NCBI GenBank assembly: GCA_963682025.1
Contig: OY821517.1
Span: 102,650,412 to 102,714,411, forward strand
DNA from: Cordilura impudica
Taxonomy: Eukaryota; Arthropoda; Insecta; Diptera; Scathophagidae
DNA length: 64,000 nt
Direction: 5' to 3'
A program made the translations under genes and the position numbers. This document shows, piece by piece, positions 43,749-54,675 of this stretch. How positions within the stretch are numbered: the stretch's first letter is position 1; each line of letters starts with the position of its first letter. Under the pieces are notes generated by a model. That model did no database searches, was not told the DNA's origin, and was given only the letters and a program-made list of their open reading frames with translations.

Positions 43749-45182
43749 TTAGATAGTTTGGTGGTATTCATCAAAACATTTGGTGTGCAAGTAAACGTTA
43801 CATTTTTTGCATGTAAAAATTGTATGTTTTTTGCATACTATGCAGCTACAATATTTGTTTTGAGGGCTTTTTACCACAATATGGTTTTTTTCGTCGATCC
43901 GTGGGAAACCAGGAGGGCATTCTTTTTGATCAACATCAGCAGACCGATATTTTTATCATGGGGAGTTGCCGAGCCACCGTATGTATGGAAAAAAATAGAT
44001 ATCATTGCTCTGGACACAAGCACCATGATTTGAATCCGAACCGAATCGGTTTTCCGCGAATAAACATCTTGCACGAGTGTCTTCCAAAATAGGGTATCAT
44101 CTGTTCATCTATAGATAAGATGTGGCTGAAAACTCCGAACTGCATAAATTTTTCATTGAGAGATCAATAATTGGTCGGACTTTCGCAAAGCGGTCTGCTA
44201 CGTTCAGATTTTTGTTATCCGAGAGGTGGAGAAATCTTTTTATGACTGAATCGATTTCGGCTCATCGCTTGCTTCACCATAGGTACTCCCATGTCCTGCT
44301 GAACTGACCAATAATTATCGATGTGTGGCAGCGTGTGATACCCTGATAGGTACAATATACCAATGAAGCGCCGCATTTCATTTGGTGTCACATCAATGGT
44401 TACATTATTTTGAGTGGCATATAAATTCGTGATGTGAGTAATATCCTCGATCAATGTTCCATCAAAATACAATGAAAATATGTCATACGGTGGCATACCA
44501 CCTACACAAAGTCAAAAACTAAAAATTAAGACTCTAAAACGACTAAGGCCCGGTTGTTCAATAGTCAAACAACTCATGAATAAACTATCTATCGAATAAT
44601 TTTTTAAATTCTGTCAAATTCAATACAAATTTTACAAATTTATTCGCTAGAAATCTGAGGTTTGTTTGTCTATTGAACAACCGGGCCTAAATGATATTAA
44701 AAAAAATTGTTCACTTACCAATTTTTGCGCAAATTTCTTCCTTTTTCAAACTTCCCACGTTGACTGGTGCTCTGGTGTAAGTAAAATCCCCAGGTTTCTG
44801 CCAATCAGGAACTTCAAAATCTGCCTTTCCTTTGAATAAGGATGGATTAACAGCTTTTTTGGGTCTTCCACGTCTTTTTGCGGCTTTCGATGTTGATGGT
44901 TGCGGCTCTTCAGTATCATTAGCTATTAGGTCATTGTCTCGAACGTACTGTAACTCCACTTCCCCGGTAATTTCATTCGCACAATCATCATTGCCATCAT
45001 TTAGAGCAATTGTGATTATCGTCGATATCTTCTTCATCAGTCACATAGTCTACTTTAGGTGGAATATACACGACATCAACATCTTTTGAACTCATAATGG
45101 CTTGATCTTCCTCGTCATCCGAACACGGCTCGTTCAAAGCAGCCATGATTTCTACCATGGTTAACACTTTTCGAAAAGACAT
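43749..45182 (-). pseudogene. piggyBac transposase, frameshifted and internally deleted
   Basis: The ATG at 45182 starts MSFRKVLTMVEIMAALNEPC, an acidic N-terminal region (45203-44997 and 45037-44711) ending in a GRPKKA basic patch. The frame 44496-44215 shows the family core start (ITNLYATQNNVTIDVTPNEM, RRFIGILYLSGYHTLP, AMSRNRF). Then IHLSDNKNL and SIDEQMIPYFGRHS, carrying the first catalytic Asp, follow near 44210-44080, and KMFIRGKPIRFGFK near 44060. About 200 residues containing the other two catalytic Asp are missing. The Cys-rich C-terminal finger (NKYCSCIVCKKH, CKKCNVYLHTKCF) is present and ends at a TAA at 43749. A MITE at 44547-44687 also interrupts the gene. It is inactive. Confidence 0.88.
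44547..44687. mobile_element. 141-bp PIF/Harbinger-type MITE inside the piggyBac gene
   Basis: Perfect outer inverted repeat GGCCCGGTTGTTCAATAG at both ends (one more base pair differs further in), flanked by TAA on both sides (44544-44546, 44688-44690). A 3-bp TWA duplication with a GGCCCGGTTG start is typical of PIF/Harbinger MITEs. No coding capacity. Confidence 0.8.
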
Positions 45183-45248
45183 TTTCTTTATATAAAACCA
45201 CACCGAAATGCAATTATCTCACTTTTATTTGCCACACACACGTCTGCT

Positions 45249-45442
45249 CTGCAGAAAAGAATAACAATTATGGCAAAGCAACAGCGAAAATAAAAAAAAA
45301 TTCGCAGAATTTTTCACAGCCTACTAGCAAAATTTCAAATTCAAATTCTGCAGAAATGAATAACAAATATCACAAAGCAACAGCGAAAATAAAAAAAAGT
45401 CGCAGAATTTTTCACAGACTACTAGCAAAATGTCAAATTCAA
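45249..45442 (+). repeat. Tandem duplication of about 99 bp inside the piggyBac element
   Basis: CTGCAGAAAAGAATAACAA at 45249 is repeated as CTGCAGAAATGAATAACAA at 45348. Both copies run through GCAACAGCGAAAATAAAAAA and CGCAGAATTTTTCACAG to CTACTAGCAAAAT. It lies upstream of the transposase start. Confidence 0.8.
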
Positions 45443-45843
45443 TTAAATATCTACTTGACGACTTCTGGCCAGTGGTCGATTTTTCGACCACCAAAAATAA
45501 CGCTCTTCTGGGAAGTAGAAAACTTTCAATATTGTTGCGGATATCAATTGATTATTATTATTTGGTCTTTCCGCTTCCTCAACATGCAAAAATAAAATAA
45601 GTAATTTTAGTTTTAAGACTTTTTACTGAATTTTGAAAATTGGTCCAAAAAAAGTCCTTTCTTCTTCCTTTCACGAAAATCTGCAACCTTTTATTTTTTT
45701 ACGAAAAGCTAAAATCAGTGCGTTAACAAAAGATCAAAATTGTCTTATCCATCAACGGTTTAAACAAAACATACCTAACGTTTGAGTTACATCGCTTCAA
45801 AGTTGCTGGTCGAAAAATCGACCAGCGGCCGAAAATGGGTTAA

Positions 45844-46383
45844 GATAAAAAAGTTAATAAATAGATAAACAAAATTTTCTCTTTTTCACACACACGCATA
45901 TAATTTTTTTTTGCGTAGTAGCACACGCCGGGTATTCATTAGTGTATTTTAATAGTTGCTTTAAGTTTATATGTTACTATTTTATTTTAATTGTTTTTAT
46001 ATTATTTTTTTGCTACAAATGTGTTTTTTTTTTTTTACTAAACAGTAGATATAATATTCATTTTAAGTTTTAATGATTCAAGCAAGTCTGAAATTTGCAA
46101 GATTTCAGTAAAAACTTTTTTGACATATCTCATAAAATATTGCAAAGATTGATCCCCCGCTAGGAATTTGGGTATTCTGAGGCCGACTGTGTTAGAAAAC
46201 TATTTTTGTTTGGTGTCTTATAATATTATCCTAATAACATTTCTACTACAATAAGATAAAAAAAAATCAAATTTTTCACGCAGAAGTTCATTATATACAA
46301 AAACCATAATGGTTTTTTATCAAATAATAATAAATGAGAAACTATAGTAAATAATTATAACTATCATACTTCTAGAAATCTTT
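45844..46383. other. No identifiable feature
   Basis: A+T-rich spacer between the piggyBac element and repeat family B; long T-runs, no ORF of note. Confidence 0.5.
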
Positions 46384-47190
46384 AATATTAATAAGCAAGG
46401 CGATTTCTTGTGACCGATGTAACTTTGTCAGTTTTACCCGGACTTTCACCGAACGTACCTCATTTGAAAGGCATTTCTTTTTAGCTGTCCACCAGATTTA
46501 CAGATTTTTACATTTAAAATTTTTTTGGAGTACAATACATTTAAAGTTGCTACCAACACATACATAAAATTATACAATGCTGTGTATGTGTGTTTATTAA
46601 ATTTATTAATGTGGTTGAAAAAATTGTATATGAAATGCCCTGTGTTGATTTGAATAATAATTTTGGACGTAAACCAATAATGACAATAACACAATCGATA
46701 TTTAAAAAGTGTTGAATAGTGAGTTGTCTAAAATCGATTAGCATACTTTTAGGGTCTTATGTAATAATTTATTAAATGAAAAAATAAAATTTCCTAGAAT
46801 TTTCATTTGAATTTCGACCGATTTTGACCAAAAATACCACATTTGAAAGTTATTTAATTTTAGCTGTCCACCGTATTTACAGATTTAAACCCTCTGCAAC
46901 ATATCTTTGGGGTAAAATGCATTTAAAGTTGCTACTAACACATACATAAAATACGTACTTAAACTTCAAATAAAAAACTAGACAACTCTGTGTGTGTGTT
47001 TATTAAATTAGTGTTGAGTTGTGAATTGGCTAAAATTGATCAGCTTACTTTTTGGCACTGATAAAATTATTTATTAACAAATCCAGTTATATAACTTCTG
47101 TGTGGTACAACAAATATTTATAATTGAATGGAAAAACAAATTTTCCTAGAATTAGCATTTGAATTTCGAGGGCTGGGTGGGCTCTGCTAT
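46384..47190 (+). repeat. Dispersed repeat family B, copy 3, partly duplicated
   Basis: Starts AATATTAATAAGCAAGGCG and ends TTTCGAGGGCTGGGTGG-GCTCTG-CTAT. It is about twice as long as the copies at 7546 and 8821. From about 46800 the body restarts inside the ATTTCGACCGATTTTGACC motif, so this is a head-to-tail partial dimer (about 46384-46805 and 46806-47190). Confidence 0.6.
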
Positions 47191-47784
47191 GTTTTACTTA
47201 ATATTAAAAATATCGTGCATACGTATACATCTCTTTTAGAGTAACTAATAATCATACGCCCTGAATCTGTTATGTTATTAAAAAAATTGATTAATCGACA
47301 GGGGAAAAAATTAAAATTTCATCAAGATCTAATTCGATAAAATTAGTTTAACTTGATTGGCTGAAGCTATTTGCTGAAGAATGAAATGAGAAATCATCAA
47401 TGGTTCTTGAGTTATAGCTGAAGAAATGATCAAGCAAACATCAAGGTAAGTAGAAATATAAAAGGGCACAATAAAAGTTTGGCCTGAAATGAAAGTTTGG
47501 CCGAGTATGTTCAAAATTTATTGATTAAGCTTGCGTTGGTTTCTGAGTTATAAATAAACACACAAATACAATATAAAATTTTTTACAAAAAAGTAAATTT
47601 GAAATTTATATTTTAGATTGTTTCAAATAATGAAATTTACGCCAATTCATTAATTTACAAAAAAAGTTGACAAAGCTTAATTCCAACAAGACTTTCATTA
47701 CAAGAGTTTTATAAGCGGTAAAAATAAATGATTAAACAAATGTAAATATATAAAATTATATTTAAAAAATTACTTAATATTTCT
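47191..47784. other. No identifiable feature
   Basis: A+T-rich spacer with no supported gene, repeat end or RNA. Confidence 0.5.
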
Positions 47785-48512
47785 ATTTTATACAAAAAAT
47801 TTTTAACATCACATATCTGGAGCTATATGATAGCTAGAGCCGTGAAACTTTGTAGTAGTACATAAATTGGTAATGCGAGAAGTTGGGCTGAAAATGGGCG
47901 TGATCAATCCCGTAGACGTGACACCACCCATGCGTCGTAAATACATATCATGATATATCCAGAGTACTGCGACGGCCAGAATCTTGAAGTCATTTGCTTG
48001 TTAATATGAGTAGGCGTACCAAAAATGGGCGGGATTGGGTTGGTGGGCGTTGCACCTCCCATACATAAATTATTATCTGGAATACTATAAACTCGACAGT
48101 CTTGAAACCAGGTGTGATTTCAGGAATGATGAGTGTGAGAAGTTACGTGAAAAATGGGCGGGTTCAAACCAGTGGGAGTGGCACCTCCCATATATGTTAA
48201 ATAAATATCATCATATATCCAAATCACTATGATGGCCAGAATATTGAAACTTTCTGCACGTCAATAGGTTGTTAATGTGAGTAGTCGTGCTAAAAATGGG
48301 CGGGATTGGCCCATAAAAAATATTATCTGGAATACTATAAACCCCACAGTCTTGAAACCAGGTGTGTGTTCAGGAATGATGAGTGTGAGAAGTTATTTGA
48401 AAAATCGGCGAGATCAAACCAGTGGGCATGGTACCTTCCATACAGAGATGCATGGAAATAAGTTATATGGCAAAGCAACGTTTGCCCGATCAGCTAGTAA
48501 TATTATATGACA
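47785..48512 (+). mobile_element. Helitron with minisatellite units, intact 3' end
   Basis: Four to five units with ATATCTGGAGCTATATGATA, GAAAATGGGCGTGATCAATC, GTGGGCGTTGCACCTCCCAT and GGAATACTATAAACTC. The 3' end is GGCAAAGCAACGTTTGCCCG followed by ATCAGCTAG and T, that is a hairpin plus CTAG|T, the Helitron 3' signature. The 5' TC end was not found. Confidence 0.7.
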
Positions 48513-50671
48513 TATTTTTGTGTAAACGTCTATGCGCTCAGGCGGGTAAAAATCTAGTTCACATCGGTGTGAGGTATATGTAAGTGTATTGGTACAAAGA
48601 TTATGATTTAAATTTACTAAGCTGATTCAACAACCAACAGAAAGCGCCATGAATGTGTATCAAACATCTGCAACTATCAAGTATAACAACCATAGCAATT
48701 GCTTGCTATGCATAGATGGCGCCTACTGTTTGATTTTAATTGATGTGTAAATAGATGTTTAAATAGATGTTTACACATCTCACCTCACATAGTTTTTTTT
48801 TTAATATTTCGTCACACATGCCCTAAAAAGTTATATTCATTAGTTAACAACAGTGGCCACCACGTGGTGCTATGCTATAATTTTGGTCAATTTTATGTAC
48901 GTGCTTGACACAGACTAATAAATCTAGTAAATATACTAAAATGTTGGTAAAGGTTAAATACGATGAATAGTTGCAAACATCAGCGTAAAACCATTATATT
49001 CTAACCTTCCCAAATATTCAAATTTAAATATTTGTGTGTTTGTTAAAAAAAAGTAGGCACTTTACAATTATTTACGGTGTATAATTTTCCCTTATTTATT
49101 CAATTTTCTTCCAAAATATATGCCTTTGTAAAACTAAATCAACAACTAGTGGGAACTAGTTTTATTTTTTCACCATCATTGCAACTTCTACGGTTTGCCT
49201 ATTATTATCATACGTACATTATTGTGTGCCTTCGAAGATGTACCACAAAAAAGGAAAAAACAATCTTTACATTACCAGTAGATAAACAGTACTGTTGGTA
49301 GTATTGAACTCAATTAAATTGCATTGCATGAAACCAAAAGATTTATCGTAAAACCATTACAATTTTACCAAATTAACCTCAAAAGAAGTTTGGATCGATA
49401 ACTATTTCTAACTATGTACACTTTAAGACACACACGCTTTTTTCTATGCATAACCCAGCGAACAGTTTAAATGTCATTTTTAAGTTTATATTCCAAAACC
49501 AATTATTTAAAAACTAAACACAATAAAAGAGACCAGTTGATATGCAGCTTAAATCGTGTATACTTTTTATCAAACACCTCATTAGATAGACGGCAAGAAA
49601 AGGCAACCCTGTGGATGCTTCTTGGAAATTAACAACAGGGTTCGAGGCCTAAGTTTAATGAATAAAAAGCCTAGTATAACTTTAAATGATAGAGTGATCA
49701 AAAATTATAACTCTGTATAATTTATTATGTAATTTAAAAAAACTAAATATTCGTATACTAGTTTTTTTGCGCGCCATTGTGTAAACTTTGCTTTGCTAGG
49801 TTTAAAAGTAATTGTATGCGTTTGTTTTTGTGCAATTATTCCATTTAATCTGCCACTGGTATCGTAAAGATTCTTGTTTAATTTCGTGGAAAAACTGTGT
49901 TAAAATTGTCGATATTTTTATTGTTTACGTAAGTTGTTTTTCATTGATTCAATAACAGGACCTAAAAATTGAACAATACAACGATTATATTTAATTTTTT
50001 TTTAATTAAATTTCTTTTTTATTTAATCACTGAGTTGTGGTTGATTTTAAATTATTACGGTTTCATAGTTCACAAATATAATAAATTGCATTTATATAGT
50101 GTTTGTGTGCTTGTAGTGCAAACAAACGTGACAAGGATCTATTTTAATAATTTAAAGAGAAAACAAATGCAATAAATATTTGTATGTGATTGAGCATTGA
50201 TGAGCATTGATGAGCATTTTGTGTTTATTTTATTGTGAATTAATTAAAATAAATTATTAGTCTACATTTAAATAAATAAAAGAAATAAGCATGAAAGCTA
50301 TGTATAGTAGTCTAGAAAACATATTCAACATCCTACATAATGGGTTTAGGCAAAGGGTCTAATGTATCTGAACATGGTAATTGGACGACTTATATTGTTA
50401 TGCATTTTTTTCTGGCAGATATGTTAAAGTTTATATCGGAGTTCAGTGAGGCTGCAAATTGTATCAGTTTTTAATTCATAAAACATCTATGAACCCGCTC
50501 ACAGTACATATGTTTTTTATACATTTTAGAGAGCAGAAGGTGAAGCTCTTGGGGCTGCTTCATGCAAATCCAGATAACAGGATAGCAGTTAAAAAACTAT
50601 CACATTTTTTTTTTGGTATTTCTTTACTAATTGAATCTTCACTTATTGTGAACTAATAATAGTTCTTCAAA
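48513..50671. other. No identifiable gene
   Basis: More than 2 kb of A+T-rich sequence. A short inverted repeat around 48740-48790 (GATGTGTAAATAGATG..TAGATGTTTACACATC) and a triplicated TGATTGAGCATTGATGAGC motif near 50189-50216 are the only structures noted. No ORF resembles a known protein. Confidence 0.45.
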
Positions 50672-51070
50672 TCTTATGCCGTTTTCTTTTCTGACAAAAA
50701 ATGTTGTTCTTTTTTGCCCTTTTTTGGAAAATTGTATTTTTTTGTATATTCTGAATTAAGGAAACCTTATATTATATATCAATCGAAAGGTCATAAAGTA
50801 CTGTCTTCATAATTTTGATTATTATCCTCTTGGAAGTCATAGGGTGAAAATATTCATAAAAGGGGAACAATGGCGAAATTTTCTCACACTATGACCTGAA
50901 AGAAGTCAACGACTGGAATTTTTTGTGATTTACGAGGGCTCTACTTTGAGACCTTTCAATTGATGTATAAGATAAGGTTGGTCTTAATTCAGAATATATA
51001 AAAAATACACTTTTCGAAAAAAGGGCAAAAAAAGAGCGACATATTTTGTCAGAAAAGAAAACGGCATTAG
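50672..51070. mobile_element. Foldback MITE of about 400 bp
   Basis: The arms 50672-50800 and 50930-51070 are inverted copies: ATGCCGTTTTCTTTTCTGAC, TTTTTTGCCCTTTTTTGGAA, GTATATTCTGAATTAAGG and ATCAATCGAAAGGTC all recur in reverse on the other side. The ORFs across it are arm-derived. It is followed by a run of 13-14 C at 51069-51089 and then Helitron units. Confidence 0.75.
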
Positions 51071-52727
51071 ACCCGCCCCCCCCCCCCCAACGAATCGTTT
51101 TGAGAGGGCTTACGCAAAGTCCCAAGGTTCTCACTAATACAGTAATTCAGATAAACCACATAACATTAAGTTTGCGTAAGGGTGTTACGCGCATTTGTTC
51201 AATCCCGCCCATTTTTTTGTCTGACTACTCAACTTAAGAACAGATGACCTGAGACAAATTTCCAAAGCCTTCTCTATCATATTAATATATACGATATTTA
51301 AAATTTTCTTTGTATGGGAGGTGCCACGCCCGCTAAAAATATTTAAAAAAAATTACAGCCTGTAGTACTCTCATATCCGCTGTAAGACGCTGTGAAAATT
51401 TCAGGAAGGTCAGATGAGTAGTTACGGAGATTACCTCCTACAAACAAACAAACATATATTACCTCTTTATTATGTTAGTATGGATTATTAGCATAGATTC
51501 GAATACTTGCTGATATACAATGGTACAAAAATTATCAGATTTTTCGGCGTTCCTACCCTGGAGCAAGGTACATGTAGCTCCCATGAGAAGAAGAGGGATT
51601 ATCAAAATTAGATCTGGCAACACTTAACTATTGGCCTTGAACTTAGAATAACATTTGGCAATTTTTCTTTTTAGCGTTTTTTGATTTTGCCCATTTTTGC
51701 TTTTGAAGATTTTTTGGGCGATTTTTTTTTTTCGCAATTTTCGGTTTTGGCGAATTTTTGATTTTGGCGATATATTTTCCACGACAAATCACATAGATAA
51801 CTAATGTACTTGTCGAAAGACTTTTGCTTTCGTAGTACTTCATATTATTTATATAGGAGGTGCCACGCCCACTAATCCCATCACGCCCATTTCATTGTTC
51901 GACTATTCATACGAAGAACCTATTGGCTCATGCAAAGCCACAAAGCCCTCTCTTTTACAGTACTCCAGATATATGACATTAAATAGTTACTTTGCATGGG
52001 GAATGCCACGCCAATTTTTTGTCCGACTACTCATACTAAGATCTGTTGGTGTCGTGCAAAGTGTCAAAGCATACCTTTTTAAGTACACCAGGTATATGAT
52101 ATCATATATTTACTTTTTACGGGCGGTGCCACGCCCACTGCTCCGATCACGCCCATTTTTGGTCTAACTTATCACATGAATAACTTTTGGGCTCACACAA
52201 AGTCCCAAGACTATCACTATAACAGTACTCCAGACATATGGCATTTTATATTTAATTTGTATGGCAGGTACGATGCCTATTGGTCCGATACTGCCCATTT
52301 TTTTCAGACTACTCACATTAATAATAGGTGACACCAGACAATTTGGAAAGCTCTCTCTATCACAATACTCGATATATGTATATTATATTGAATTATTACT
52401 TGTATGGGAGGTACCACGCCCACTTGTCCGATCCCGCCCATTTCCGGCGTAGCTACTGATATTAACAATAGGTGACCTCATACAAATTTGCAAAGCTCTC
52501 CCTATCATAGTACTCAATATATGTTTATGATATTAAAAATTTACTTTGTGTGGGAGGTGCCACGCCCACCAAAAATTGTGAAAAAATTATAGCCTATAGC
52601 ACTTCCCATATCCGCAGTAAGACTCTGTGAAAATTTCAGGAATATCAGATGGGTAGTTACGGAGATTACCTCCTACAAACAAACAAACACACATTACCTC
52701 TTTATAATATTAGTATAGACTAGTATA
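51071..52727 (-). mobile_element. Helitron minisatellite arrays, reverse orientation (two elements in tandem)
   Basis: Reverse-strand units with GCCACGCCC, GATC(C/A)CGCCCATTT, ACTCTAGATATA and AATAGGTGAC repeat from 51190 to 52620. Two nearly identical 3' blocks (51420-51480 and 52650-52727) read GGAGATTACCTCCTACAAAC, AAACAAACA, ATTACCTCTTTATTATGTTAGTAT. This suggests two copies placed head to tail. Its right edge coincides with the end of the jockey LINE 2 sequence. Confidence 0.65.
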
Positions 52728-54049
52728 GATAATGTCCAGCCAATGCAAAATTTCAACTGCTCATTTATATAATTACGAATAAAAATATTTTCATAATCGT
52801 CCTTTATATGCCTGAGTGAGTTTTCAGCTGTGTCCAACCTTCTTAGGCAGAGGTGACCACGGTTATTGTGTAGATTTCGGGCTAGTAAGTTAGGGTGAGT
52901 TAAAAGTTTTTGCAAATATCTTGCACTGTGTCTCATAATTCCGTCTTTGACCAATTGAACATTTAAGTCATTATGAATGTTAGAATTTGTAACATACCAA
53001 GGTGCACCTGTACTCATTCTTAATCCTTTCACGACCAAACCTAAACTGATGGAAAATATTTATTTTTTTTTTGGTGGATTCGCACTTAATGACCCAACAT
53101 TTTTAAACAAACGTGTCGTCAAAAATATTTTTTTTTAATTCCTTCAAGGAAAAAATCCATGGCTCATATAACCAATTGGCCGTCAACGGTCAAAATTAGC
53201 GACATATTTTACATAAACAACTGTAGCTTTGGTTTTGTATTTCTTGTAAATTTTTCAATATATATCGCAGAGAATCGATTACTACGTTTTTAGTTTGTAC
53301 TAGAAATGGAAATAATAATCGCTCCTTTTGTAAAAACCTTTTTGTTTCACAAAAAACTGTAATTGCTTCGAAGATTACCATAATTGATTTTATATTCTTG
53401 AGATATTTAGAATTAATATTTTTGTAAGCCTATTCATTTATAGTGTAATTAATTGTTGATTTAATATCATGAATTTTTTTAATTTAAAAAAAATATAAAA
53501 GTATGAAACATTTTTTTTACCCGTACCGAATTTTGCTGAATAATAAACCGATTCCAAATATTTTGGTGTTTCTGAAAACCATAAACACTGGTCCAAGTTA
53601 TTTTGTGTTTTCAATTCAATAACGTTCGAATTAATGACATCCAAATATCATTTAAAAAAAAACACGATTTTCAGATTTTAGGGACACCGTCTTAGGTCCT
53701 TATGGTCTGAAAGCCAAAACTATATTTTACCGACTTAAGTCAGCTTTAAAAAATCGGTTGGAAAATGTGGAAAATATAAGAAAAAATAAAGACGGGACAT
53801 GTACGTCCCATTGGTCGTGAAAGGGTTAAAAGTCTATTTTGTTTTCTTTGCAATTTTTTAACATTGGACGCGGAGGCAGCGCCCCATATCTGAATATCAT
53901 AGCACCATATGGGTTTTATAATAGAGTTGTATAGCAGCAGTTTACAATCCAATCCATGTTTCGAGTTTCAGCCTATGAGCCATGAAAGTTGTTTAATTTT
54001 CAACTTGATTTGGGTAAGTTGCGCATCTATATAAGGCTTCCAAGTAAAA
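52728..54049 (-). pseudogene. Jockey LINE 2 C-terminal region, split by a MITE
   Basis: Reverse-strand frame 53830-53952 reads DCKLLLYNSIIKPIWCYDIQ, then KKLQRKQNRLL. After the MITE, 53023-52728 continues RMSTGAPWYVTNSNIHNDL, RHSARYLQKLLTHPN, RRLDTAENSLRHIKDDYENI. These are the conserved C-terminal motifs of jockey RT proteins. The frame closes near 52694, where Helitron sequence begins. Confidence 0.8.
53024..53825. mobile_element. piggyBac-type MITE, 802 bp, TTAA target
   Basis: Ends TCCTTTCACGACCAA and, reverse complement of the right, CCCTTTCACGACCAA, flanked by TTAA at 53020-53023 and 53826-53829. Only short frames lie inside and none resembles a transposase. It interrupts LINE 2 between KQNRLL and RMSTGAPW. 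Confidence 0.82.
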
Positions 54050-54054
54050 CGGCG

Positions 54055-54093
54055 CACAGTGGACCATTTGACGAGAAGGCAGTCAAAAATATA
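54055..54093 (+). promoter_or_regulatory. Transib 2 left end: heptamer, 23-bp spacer, A-rich nonamer-like block
   Basis: CACAGTG (54055-54061), a 23-bp spacer (54062-54084), then AAAAATATA (54085-54093). The vertebrate V(D)J signal is CACAGTG, 12 or 23 bp, ACAAAAACC. The heptamer and spacer length agree exactly; the nonamer only in its A-run. Confidence 0.8.
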
Positions 54094-54675
54094 TAACAAT
54101 TGATTGGATTGGAATTTTGATATGCGTTTTTATTTGTTTGGTAGGTGAGACTTTAGTCTTTAAGTTTTGCTATAAAACGTAATTCTCGACCGAAAATAAA
54201 AAAAGTTACGGAGGGTTTAAAATACATTTTCATTTGTAGTTTAATTTTAGTACAAAAGTGAAGTTTTAAAAGTTAAAAAAAGGTTTTTTTTTTTAATATA
54301 ATGTCTTATTTTTTCAGTTAATTTTACAACTAATAATTCTTAACAATTTTTTAAGTAAGTTTTTTCAGAAAATGCCAAACTTTGGCCCCCGTAAACTTTT
54401 TAGTCCTAATGTGCGCAATGGCCAAAGGTTTTTTTTTTTAAAGATCCCGAGTTAAAATATAATTTATTAAGCAGCGAACGTAAAAGTTACCTTATACTAG
54501 TTCAATATAGAGAAGTTTCAATAAAAAACTCGTATGATTTTGCTTTAGTTAAACTTTTTTTTATTGTCTTTTTAAATATTTCTATATCAATTTTTATGGT
54601 AAATTTATGAAATATAACAATTTTTATTGTAAATTTACAAAATATATCAATTTTTAAATAAAGAAAATTTTTTAG

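Larger units (their letters stand above)
43459..45839 (-). mobile_element. piggyBac-type DNA transposon, complete ends
   Basis: Ends CCCATTATCGGCCGC (left) and, reverse complement of the right, CCCATTTTCGGCCGC, each flanked by TTAA (43455-43458, 45840-45843), the piggyBac target. Three copies of the 18-bp near-palindrome TGGTCGAAAAATCGACCA lie at 43589-43606, 45473-45490 and 45807-45824. The first two are arranged as subterminal inverted repeats with GGCCAGAAGTCA. It is 2381 bp with one broken transposase on the reverse strand. Confidence 0.92.

Noticed and set aside
49969..50175. 68-codon hydrophobic ORF
   Set aside because: A+T-rich DNA readily produces Leu/Phe/Ile-rich frames; no start context, partner gene or family motif.
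51643..51843. Lys-rich ORF on the reverse strand
   Set aside because: Produced by a low-complexity GATTTTTGGGC/CAATTTTTG repeat; no protein family resembles it.
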